Source of the DNA: an uncultured bacterium
GTDB lineage: Bacteria; Zixibacteria; MSB-5A5; CAIYYT01
Reading direction: 5' to 3'
Length of the DNA: 44,933 bases
NCBI GenBank assembly: GCA_903903945.1
Contig: CAIVAP010000125.1
Location: 1-44,933, forward strand
The position numbers and the translations under genes were made by a program. The notes beneath the pieces are model-generated. The model ran no database searches and had not been told where the DNA came from. It saw only the letters and a list, made by a program, of their open reading frames with translations. Shown piece after piece: positions 9,032 through 17,336 of the stretch; positions within the stretch are counted from its first letter, which is position 1; the number at the start of each line of letters is the position of its first letter.

Positions 9032-11278
9032 ATGCAGCTGATTCGGCTTCGACTGTTGATCCTCGTGATCATATTATGCACGGGTGTTCACTTCCACTCT
9101 GCCTTGGGAAACTTCAATCTGGTGCAGAATGGCAAGAGTAACGTCAGCATTTGCATGGACGCCACAGCTTCCGCATCGGTTAACGCCAACATCGACACCC
9201 TCCGCCGATACGTCAGAGAAATTTCGGACGCCGACCTGCCGGTGACGCACGCCTTGTCCGAAAAAGGTCATCAGATTATCGTCGAGATCGGAGCAAGCCG
9301 CGACCGCGATCTGAACGTGGGCGATCTCGGAAACGATGGGTTCCGTATCAGGACCATCGGCAAGAATCTTCTCGTCTCTGCCAAAACCGATTACGGCTTT
9401 CAAAACGCCGTGTACACCTTTCTCGAATCCTACCTCGGGTGTCGCAAGTTCAGTTTTGCAGCACAGGTGGTGCCGAAAAGGACCACTATTTTGCTCCCCG
9501 ACATCGACGACACGCAAATTCCTCCGTTGACTTTTCGCATGCAGGACATCCACGATTCGTCTTACGTGGCCTGGCACAAGCTCAACACCCCTGAGGATTT
9601 TGGCCTGTTTGTTCACACGTTCCAGGAGTTGGTTCCGCCGGAGAAGTACTTCCAGCAGCACCCTGAGTATTTCTCGATGCTGAAAGGCAACCGCACACCC
9701 AAGGGCCAACTCTGCCTGACAAACCCCGACGTGTTTCGCATCGTCGTCGAGGAGCTCCGCACCCGTATGCGGGAGAAGCCGAATTCGCACTTTTGGTCGG
9801 TCTCGCAGAACGATACCTACGTCCCCTGTGAGTGCGATTCCTGCCGGGCTATTGACAGCGTCGAGGGATCTCCCTCCGGATCGATTCTCGCTTTCGTAAA
9901 TCGGGTCGCCGAAGAGTTCCCCGACCAGACCATTTCCACACTCGCTTACGAGTACTCGCGTTCCGCCCCGAGGTATATCAAGCCCCGACCCAACGTGAAT
10001 ATCATGCTATGCAGCATCGAATGTAATCGCAACAAACCGCTCACCGAAGATCCAGGTAACGCATCGTTTGTGAAAGACGTCGAGGATTGGGGCAAGCTCA
10101 CGCATAACATTTTTCTTTGGGATTACGTAATCCAGTTCCGCAATGTGATGAGTCCCTTTCCGAACTTGCGAGTGCTGCAGCCGAACATTCAGTTCTTCCT
10201 GAAGAACGGTATCACCTCGGTATTTGAGCAGGGACTTCCCGGCATGCACGGTGAATTTGCCGAACTCCGCATGTACTTGATCTCCAAGTTGCTCTGGAAT
10301 CCCAATATCAATGTTGATTCAGTCATGAATGACTTCCTGCAAGGCTTCTATGGCAAAGCCGCACCGTTTGTTCGGCAATACATCGATACCATGCACGCCG
10401 CGCTCAAGGCTTCGGGCGAGCATCTATCGGTCTATGGGTATCCCCTGACCTCGAAAGGCGGCTACCTATCTCCGAACATGATGGATATCTACGGAGTCAT
10501 CTTTGACCAGGCCGAGGAGGCCGTGAAGGATGATTCCGCATTTCTCTTGCGGGTGCGTACCGCTCGTCTGCCGGTGCAGTTCGCGCTGCTGGAGCAGGCT
10601 AAGGTCGCCGGAGATGGCGATCGAGGATGCTTCGTGCGGACCAGTGACGGCGCGCTCAAAACAAGGCCGGAAATGGAATTATTTTTGACACTATTCGTCC
10701 AACGGTGTAAGGATGCAGACACCCCCAGACTCTGGGAGCATGGCACTTCTCCCGATGAATACTTTGCATCTACGAGACGGTTCTTCGACGGAAGCACGAA
10801 GACCCATCTGGCTCTGTCCAGACCAGTCGCGCTCGCTCAACCCGCCAGCCCGAAGTATCGCAACGGCGAGCAGGCGGCACTGACCGATGGATACAAGGGT
10901 TGGGATGATTACCACACCCATTGGCTCGGCTTCGAGGGAGAAGACATGGAGGCGACCATTGACCTCGGTTCGGTCTTAACCGTCTCGACGATCAACACGA
11001 ACTTCCTTCAGGATATCAACTCCTGGGTCTTTATGCCGCTTTCGGTCACATTCTCAATCTCCGAGGATGGCCAGCGCTTTCGCAAGGTCGGCCAAGTCGA
11101 CAACACGACTCCGCCTGACAAATGGGGCGCCATCATCGCGCCGTACAATGTCAAGTTCGAGCCGTCCAAAGCGCGCTATGTCAGGGTTAAGGCGGTCAAC
11201 ATGAAAACCTGTCCCACCTGGCATAAAGGATCCGGAGGACAGGCGTGGATATTTATCGATGAAATCTCGGTACTATAG
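9032..11278 (+). CDS. DUF4838-type putative glycoside hydrolase with C-terminal F5/8-type (CBM32-like) domain, secreted
   Basis: Signal peptide MQLIRLRLLILVIILCTGVHFHSALG; central FWSVSQNDTYVPCECDSCRAID...IMLCSIECNRNKPL typical of DUF4838; C-terminal IDLGSVLTVSTI...ARYVRVKAVN. Starts 2 nt after the GH29 stop. Confidence 0.75.
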   Translation: MQLIRLRLLILVIILCTGVHFHSALGNFNLVQNGKSNVSICMDATASASVNANIDTLRRYVREISDADLPVTHALSEKGHQIIVEIGASRDRDLNVGDLGNDGFRIRTIGKNLLVSAKTDYGFQNAVYTFLESYLGCRKFSFAAQVVPKRTTILLPDIDDTQIPPLTFRMQDIHDSSYVAWHKLNTPEDFGLFVHTFQELVPPEKYFQQHPEYFSMLKGNRTPKGQLCLTNPDVFRIVVEELRTRMREKPNSHFWSVSQNDTYVPCECDSCRAIDSVEGSPSGSILAFVNRVAEEFPDQTISTLAYEYSRSAPRYIKPRPNVNIMLCSIECNRNKPLTEDPGNASFVKDVEDWGKLTHNIFLWDYVIQFRNVMSPFPNLRVLQPNIQFFLKNGITSVFEQGLPGMHGEFAELRMYLISKLLWNPNINVDSVMNDFLQGFYGKAAPFVRQYIDTMHAALKASGEHLSVYGYPLTSKGGYLSPNMMDIYGVIFDQAEEAVKDDSAFLLRVRTARLPVQFALLEQAKVAGDGDRGCFVRTSDGALKTRPEMELFLTLFVQRCKDADTPRLWEHGTSPDEYFASTRRFFDGSTKTHLALSRPVALAQPASPKYRNGEQAALTDGYKGWDDYHTHWLGFEGEDMEATIDLGSVLTVSTINTNFLQDINSWVFMPLSVTFSISEDGQRFRKVGQVDNTTPPDKWGAIIAPYNVKFEPSKARYVRVKAVNMKTCPTWHKGSGGQAWIFIDEISVL

Positions 11279-13925
11279 GAGCCCCATATTGAAGAACCAC
11301 CAATCTCTCCTAGCGTCACTTTCGATAGTTGTCTTGCTCTCCTTGCCCTACAACATGGTTGTCGCGCAATCCTACAAAGACTCTGGCCTTCCCGTAGAAG
11401 TGCGCGTGAAGGACCTTCTCTCTCGCATGACGTTAGAGGAGAAATTCTGGCAGCTCTTTATGCTGGCCGGCAGTCTCGATGGCGGTGTGCAGAGGTACAA
11501 AGATGGCGCATTCGGTTTCCAGATCGGCACCTTCTGTGACAGTTCGAGCGCTGTGACCTGCATCAACAACATCCAGAGGCATTTTGCCGAAAACACTCAT
11601 CTGGGCATTCCGATCATACCCTTCGAGGAAGCTCTGCATGGTCTTATCCGGAAGGGCGCCACGTCCTTCCCTCAGGCAATTGGCCTTGCGGCGACTTTTG
11701 ACACGGCTCTCATGCACGAAGTATCAGGAGCTATCGCCAGAGAATGCCGAAGTCGCGGCATTCGACAAGTGCTCTCGCCGGTCGTGAATATTGCCGGCGA
11801 CGTCCGCTGGGGCAGAGTGGAGGAGACCTACGGCGAAGACCCATTCCTAACATCGGAAATGGGGGTCGCGTTTGTTTCGGAATTTGAAAAGCAGGGAGTC
11901 ATCACTACACCCAAGCACCTCATCGCCAACGTGGGAGATGGCGGCCGCGACAGCTATCCTATTCATTTCAATGAACGCCTGCTCCGCGAGATCTATCTCC
12001 CTCCGTTTGCGGCTTGCATCCGTCGCGGCGGCTCGCGATCGATCATGACCTCGTATAATTCCCTAGATGGTACCCCCTGTTCCGCCAGTGCTTGGCTCAA
12101 CAACAAGTTGCTCAAGGAAGAACTTGGTTTCACAGGGTTCATCATTTCCGATGCCGGTGGCGTCGGCGGCGCCAATGTCCTCCATTTCACCGCCAAAGAC
12201 TATGCCGATGCGACGGAGAAGGCATTGAAGGGTGGTCTCGACGTGATCTTTCAGACTTCCTTCGATCATTTCTCACTGTTCTATCCCGCATTTCGGGATG
12301 GTCGCATTCCTAAGAACGTGATCGACAGCGCCGTGGCCTGCGTGTTGCGAGCCAAGCTCGAAATGGGATTATTCGACCAGCCCTATGTCGATGCAAGTGA
12401 TTCGATGTCGGCGGCTGAGCAGGCGGGGCATCGTCAATTGGCACGCAAGGTGGCTCAAGAATCAATTGTGTTGCTGAAGAACGACACGAACGCGCTTCCC
12501 TTGAGTAAGAGTCTCAAGACGATTGCCGTTCTCGGTCCGGATGCCGCCGAGGTACGATTAGGCGGCTACAGCGGTCCCGGTAACGACAAAGTCAACATCC
12601 TCGACGGCATCAAGAACAAGACCGCAGGCACAGCACAGGTGGCTTATGCTCTGGGATGTTCCAGAGTATCGACCGACTATCTAACCGTTCCGTCCGAGTT
12701 CTTGTCGTGCATGGAAGGTGACACACTGAGAAACGGTCTGCTTGGTGCATACTTCAACAACATCAGTATAGAGGGAACTCCCGTCTTCACCCGAGTCGAC
12801 TCGCGGATTCAATTTCAATGGACGCTGTTTTCTCCCGATCCTGCTCGGCTTCCGTACGATTTCTACTCTGTGCGCTGGACCGGCAAACTCAAAGCGCCCG
12901 CGACCGGCGCATTCAAGATTGGAGTCGATGGCAATGACGGTTATCGGCTCTACATCGACAGCGTGCTTGTGATCGACAACTGGCGGAAGGTCTCCTGCAA
13001 GACTCTAGTAGCTGACTATCATTTCGAGAAGGGCAAAGAATACGATCTACGCATCGAATACTTTGAGCCGACCGGCAACGCCTGGTTTCGCCTGATCTGG
13101 AATTTCGGCATACCATCCAACGGTGATTCGACGATGAACGAGGCCGTCAAGCTTGCCGCCAAAAGTGACGTCGCTGTCGTGGTAGTCGGCATTGAAGAAG
13201 GCGAATTCCGCGACCGCGCGTTGCTCAACCTACCCGGTCGGCAGGAAGAATTGATCAATCGTGTCGCTGCCACTGGAAAACCGACGGTCGTCGTGCTGGT
13301 CGGTGGCAGCGCCATCACCATGACCCACTGGCTTGACAACGTACCTGCCGTGCTTGATGTCTGGTATCCCGGCGAGGATGGTGGCGATGCCGTCGCGGAT
13401 GTGCTCTTCGGCGATTACAACCCGGCGGGACGGCTGCCGATCACGTTCCCGATTGCCGAAGGTCAACTGCCGTTGGTATATAACCACAAACCGACCGGTC
13501 GTGGTGACGACTACTTGAATCTCACCGGTCAACCATTGCTCCCATTCGGATATGGCTTGAGCTACACGCAGTTTGATTACAGTGATTTGCGATTTGACAA
13601 ACGACAGATATCCGGTGGCGACACTGCTATAGCGTATTTCAACGTGAAGAACGTCGGTGCGGTAGAAGGCGACGAAGTCGTGCAACTATACATCCGCGAC
13701 GAACTCGCGTCAGTGACACGCCCAATCACCGAGCTCAAGGGTTTCCAACGAATTCATCTTCGACCGGGTGAATCCAAAGCGCTGCGCTTTGTCATCAGTC
13801 CCGAAATGCTCTCGATGCTCGACAAGGACTTGAAATCCGTCATCGAGCCGGGTGATTTCCGCATCATGATCGGTGCTTCATCCAAAGGCGTTCGACTGAG
13901 AAGTATCCTGACAGTAACTAGATGA
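11259..13925 (+). CDS. GH3 family beta-glycosidase with PA14 insertion and C-terminal FnIII-like domain
   Basis: 888 aa; VKDLLSRMTLEEKFWQL, GFIISDAGGV (nucleophile region), PA14-like GLLGAYFNN...FKIGVDGNDGYRLYID, C-terminal GEVVQLYIRD-type strand (GDEVVQLYIRDELASV). Overlaps the previous gene by 20 bp. Confidence 0.92.
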   Translation: MKSRYYRSPILKNHQSLLASLSIVVLLSLPYNMVVAQSYKDSGLPVEVRVKDLLSRMTLEEKFWQLFMLAGSLDGGVQRYKDGAFGFQIGTFCDSSSAVTCINNIQRHFAENTHLGIPIIPFEEALHGLIRKGATSFPQAIGLAATFDTALMHEVSGAIARECRSRGIRQVLSPVVNIAGDVRWGRVEETYGEDPFLTSEMGVAFVSEFEKQGVITTPKHLIANVGDGGRDSYPIHFNERLLREIYLPPFAACIRRGGSRSIMTSYNSLDGTPCSASAWLNNKLLKEELGFTGFIISDAGGVGGANVLHFTAKDYADATEKALKGGLDVIFQTSFDHFSLFYPAFRDGRIPKNVIDSAVACVLRAKLEMGLFDQPYVDASDSMSAAEQAGHRQLARKVAQESIVLLKNDTNALPLSKSLKTIAVLGPDAAEVRLGGYSGPGNDKVNILDGIKNKTAGTAQVAYALGCSRVSTDYLTVPSEFLSCMEGDTLRNGLLGAYFNNISIEGTPVFTRVDSRIQFQWTLFSPDPARLPYDFYSVRWTGKLKAPATGAFKIGVDGNDGYRLYIDSVLVIDNWRKVSCKTLVADYHFEKGKEYDLRIEYFEPTGNAWFRLIWNFGIPSNGDSTMNEAVKLAAKSDVAVVVVGIEEGEFRDRALLNLPGRQEELINRVAATGKPTVVVLVGGSAITMTHWLDNVPAVLDVWYPGEDGGDAVADVLFGDYNPAGRLPITFPIAEGQLPLVYNHKPTGRGDDYLNLTGQPLLPFGYGLSYTQFDYSDLRFDKRQISGGDTAIAYFNVKNVGAVEGDEVVQLYIRDELASVTRPITELKGFQRIHLRPGESKALRFVISPEMLSMLDKDLKSVIEPGDFRIMIGASSKGVRLRSILTVTR

Positions 13926-14030
13926 AAACAAAATGCCAATAGAAGAGGCGAGAATGACTTCGGTGCGAGACCATCATGACATGCACAGGTTATATTCGTT
14001 CGCTTCGAAGAGAACGAAAGGAGTTTCCTG

Positions 14031-14795
14031 ATGCTGGTGATCGTGAAGGACAACCATGATGACATGAGTAAAGAAGCGGCGAGGATTGTCGCCGACCGTC
14101 TGCGCGCAAAACCGAATCTTGTTCTCGGCCTGGCCACCGGTAGCAGCCCGCTCGGACTCTACGCCGAATTGATTCGGATGCACCGGGAAGAAGGACTCGA
14201 CTTCTCCAAGGTTACCACGTTCAATCTCGATGAATACGTGGGCCTGCCGCCGGAACACGTTCAGAGCTATCACGCCTTCATGAATAAGCACCTGTTCAGT
14301 CACATCAATGTCGATCCTCGGTACGTTCACCTTCCCCTTGGTACCGCCAAAGACATAGGCGCCTTCTGTCAGTGTTACGAGCAGAGAATCGCCGATTGCG
14401 GTGGGATTGATCTTCAGATTCTCGGCATCGGCGCCAATGGCCATATCGCCTTCAACGAACCCGGTTCCTCGCTCGGCTCTCGCACTCGAATCAAAACTCT
14501 TGCCGGTACCACGCGTTTGGCGAACGCCGGCTTTTTCAAGAGTTCAGACGAGATACCCAAGTATGCTATCACAATGGGTGTCGGAACAATCATGGAAGCG
14601 AAGGAGATTGTCCTTCTGGCTACAGGTTTCGGCAAAGCCGAGGCCGTCAAGGCGGCCGTCGAAGGGCCGATTACCGCGAGTTGTCCGGCCTCCATGATCC
14701 AAATGCACCGCCAGGTATTCGTTGTTGTCGACAGAGATGCCGCCTCCGGGTTGACCGGACTATACAATGACACCTGGGATTCCGATGCTCCATAA
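14031..14795 (+). CDS. nagB: Glucosamine-6-phosphate deaminase
   Basis: 254 aa; LVLGLATGSSPLGLYAELI, TTFNLDEYVGLPPEHVQSYHAFM, GIGANGHIAFNEPGSS; upstream AGGAGTTTCCTG RBS. Confidence 0.95.
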   Translation: MLVIVKDNHDDMSKEAARIVADRLRAKPNLVLGLATGSSPLGLYAELIRMHREEGLDFSKVTTFNLDEYVGLPPEHVQSYHAFMNKHLFSHINVDPRYVHLPLGTAKDIGAFCQCYEQRIADCGGIDLQILGIGANGHIAFNEPGSSLGSRTRIKTLAGTTRLANAGFFKSSDEIPKYAITMGVGTIMEAKEIVLLATGFGKAEAVKAAVEGPITASCPASMIQMHRQVFVVVDRDAASGLTGLYNDTWDSDAP

Positions 14796-14796
14796 T

Positions 14797-14819
14797 GCTG
14801 ACACTATAAGATTGTCAGC
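14797..14819. terminator. Candidate bidirectional terminator between convergent blocks
   Basis: Perfect 7-bp inverted repeat GCTGACA-N9-TGTCAGC between/overlapping the nagB and GH20 stops; no strong T-tract. Confidence 0.4.
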
Positions 14820-16321
14820 CGCCGGTAGTTGACACCCAGATTGTCGAGTCTTCTCAAGTGGTGTTTGAGCCGGTCAAGAAAGTCAGGCAGGGAACGAGCC
14901 TCCTGAGGCGACCACAACACCTCGCATAATGCACACAATCGAGGAAAGACCATATACTCCATGTGATTCGTATCGGGCATATACTCCGTCCAGACATTCC
15001 CCTGCGCGCCGAGCACGTGTCGGGCCAGTTCCTGCGGCAAATCTGTCGGAACCGGTTCAAAGGAGTACACTGTCTCCAACGTCGTATATCCGCCGATTGC
15101 TTTTGGCTCGCTTTCCTTCCCTTGATAGTGATCAAAGTAGCAATGTGACATCGGCGTCATAACGACGTCGTGGCCTGACTGCGCTGCCTCAATCCCCTTC
15201 TGCATATTGCGCCACGCCATGATCGTCGCTTCTGCTGGTGCGCCGCTATCGAGAATCTCATCCCATCCGACGAGCCGCTTTCCGAGAGTCCTCAGGTGTC
15301 GCGCGATGCGAGATACGAAATACGCCTGTAGCTCATCGGCGTTGGCCAACCCTTCCGCTTTCATGCGCTCTTGACACAACTCGTGATTGTTCCAGCGGGC
15401 TTTCGGACACTCATCGCCACCAATATGCATGAACGGTCCGGGAAACAACTCAGCCGCTTCGGAAAGCACGTCTTCCAAGAGCTGAAAGGTCGCCTCTTTG
15501 CCGGGACAGTAGACATCATCGAAAACACCCCACTGGGTCGTCACTTCGAAGGGACCGCCGGTGCATGAATACTCTGGATAGGCAGCCAGTGCAGCCGAAG
15601 CGTGTCCGGGTAGTTCGATTTCCGGAACAACCGTGACGAAACGTCGCCTCGCGTATTCAACGATTTCCCGAATCTCCTGCTGCGCGTAGAATCCCCCATA
15701 TACCTGTCCGCCGGATTCCTTGCGCCACGCGCCAACTTCGGTCAGCAAAGGATAACGTTTGATCTCAATGCGCCAGCCTTGATCGTCAGTCAGGTGCCAG
15801 TGGAACACATTCATCTTGTGACGGGCAAGCAGGTCGATGTATTTCTTGATGAATTCAGCCGGAGGAAAATGGCGGCTGACATCTAGATGCATTCCGCGCC
15901 AACAAAATCTCGCGCAGTCACTGATCTCCAGGCACGGAATCGCCAGTCCGTCACTACGGGCATCATCCGCTGAGAGCATTTGTCCAAATGTCAGCAATCC
16001 ATAGAACAATCCAGCTGTCGTGCTCGCAGATACCGACACGCCCTTTTCATCAACCGAAAGCGTATAAGATTCTTTGCCCTGTCCAGTATTCGCCGAAGTC
16101 AGAGAGACTGAAAGACCGACATGTTCTCTTGCGTCGTGATCGACAACTCTCGGCTGCAAATTCGCGGTCGGCTTCAGCATCTCAAGGAAGGTCTCGACAA
16201 CCTCCTGCACCGCCGGAGTATTGGTCAGAAAGCGAATTGGAAAATCACGGGATAGTCTGAGTGAATGTCCCGTGAGTCGGGAATTCGCGGGAAGGGGAAT
16301 CAGCGAAAGCTGCGGCGTCAT
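14804..16321 (-). CDS. Beta-N-acetylhexosaminidase (GH20), no signal peptide visible
   Basis: 505 aa; GMHLDVSRHFPPAEFIKKYIDLLARHKMNVFHWHLTDDQGWRIEI, MHIGGDECPKARW; start overlaps the upstream stop (TGATG). Confidence 0.95.
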   Translation of the reverse strand: MTPQLSLIPLPANSRLTGHSLRLSRDFPIRFLTNTPAVQEVVETFLEMLKPTANLQPRVVDHDAREHVGLSVSLTSANTGQGKESYTLSVDEKGVSVSASTTAGLFYGLLTFGQMLSADDARSDGLAIPCLEISDCARFCWRGMHLDVSRHFPPAEFIKKYIDLLARHKMNVFHWHLTDDQGWRIEIKRYPLLTEVGAWRKESGGQVYGGFYAQQEIREIVEYARRRFVTVVPEIELPGHASAALAAYPEYSCTGGPFEVTTQWGVFDDVYCPGKEATFQLLEDVLSEAAELFPGPFMHIGGDECPKARWNNHELCQERMKAEGLANADELQAYFVSRIARHLRTLGKRLVGWDEILDSGAPAEATIMAWRNMQKGIEAAQSGHDVVMTPMSHCYFDHYQGKESEPKAIGGYTTLETVYSFEPVPTDLPQELARHVLGAQGNVWTEYMPDTNHMEYMVFPRLCALCEVLWSPQEARSLPDFLDRLKHHLRRLDNLGVNYRRLTIL

Positions 16322-17331
16322 CAGTCGGTCTTCCTGTAACCCAGTAACTGCGCCGAGACCTTCCAGACGCCATAGTTGCCTTTGCTATCCTTGGGTCGAA
16401 TGTTCTCGATGACAAAGCGCACCGTATGTCTGCCGACCGTGAGATGATCAGTCAGGTCGAGTTCCAACGGCGCCACCGTATCCCCCGGACACCAGCCGCT
16501 GCGGCTGTAGTCGCACGACCAAGAGCCATCAGTCCAGCGTCGGCAATACGGATTGACCGCTCGGAATCGTTTGCAGTCATCACGCCAGGGACGGTAACGA
16601 TGAACAACTTGCCCGTCCACTCGGATGACATTGTCCTTTTGCACAAACTCGTCTGCATCCGTGCCATCGGTGCAGTGACCGCTGACATAGTATCGCATCA
16701 TCACCCGCTTCATTCCTGCCGGCACATCGACATCAACCTGCACTCCCGTGTCTCCCATCTTCTCGCGGGTAAATGATTCCTCGTACAGGATGCCTTTGAC
16801 CCAGGTGGGGGCGACGACCTGTGAGTCGGCAACATATTCCAGCGAGAAATCCATCTTCCACGCCGGACTCACCCAGGTGTCGACACATCCCTTTAACAGA
16901 CACTTGCCCTGAAGCAGCGTCGCCATAGGTGTGAGGTCGACGTCATACTCGGTGCGTCCGCCGTAGGCCGTGATGAACTTGATCAACTCAATATCCGGAT
17001 TCCCCGGGATTTCGAGGCGTACGTTGCCTCCCCTGTCCCAACGGTCGTATACCTCCAGTTCATCCTTGGGAATTGGCTTGAGCACCAGATGCCCTGTGAT
17101 ATGCGTTGGATTGCTGAGTTTTGGCAGTTCAACGACTCGCGTGATCACGCGACCGTAATCGCGAGCAGAAACAGTTTCTGTGTTGTACTTGCCGGAGTCC
17201 TTGTCGTCAAAGTGAATCATGTTATCGTTGAAAACTACGATCCGCTGTGGTTCACACAACGCCGTGCTCCCTGTCACAAGAAAGGCAATCAAAAGCGCCC
17301 AGACAGCCAGTGTCGCGTTGTTAACTTTCAT
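16321..17331 (-). CDS. PNGase F-like peptide-N4-(N-acetyl-beta-glucosaminyl)asparagine amidase, secreted
   Basis: 336 aa with signal peptide; YDRWDRGGNV (cf. CDEWDRYANV), FITAYGGRTEYDVDLTPMATLLQG (cf. FITPYWVGTEKLPRGLEIDVTDFKSLLSG), SRSGWCPGDTVAPLELDLTD (cf. DRAGWCPGMAVPTRIDVLN) against recalled Elizabethkingia PNGase F. Confidence 0.82.
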   Translation of the reverse strand: MKVNNATLAVWALLIAFLVTGSTALCEPQRIVVFNDNMIHFDDKDSGKYNTETVSARDYGRVITRVVELPKLSNPTHITGHLVLKPIPKDELEVYDRWDRGGNVRLEIPGNPDIELIKFITAYGGRTEYDVDLTPMATLLQGKCLLKGCVDTWVSPAWKMDFSLEYVADSQVVAPTWVKGILYEESFTREKMGDTGVQVDVDVPAGMKRVMMRYYVSGHCTDGTDADEFVQKDNVIRVDGQVVHRYRPWRDDCKRFRAVNPYCRRWTDGSWSCDYSRSGWCPGDTVAPLELDLTDHLTVGRHTVRFVIENIRPKDSKGNYGVWKVSAQLLGYRKTD

Positions 17332-17336
17332 GGTAC

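Noticed and set aside
9074-9790. 238-aa minus-strand ORF opposite the DUF4838 gene
   Set aside because: Antisense shadow of a strongly supported secreted protein; no recognisable motifs.
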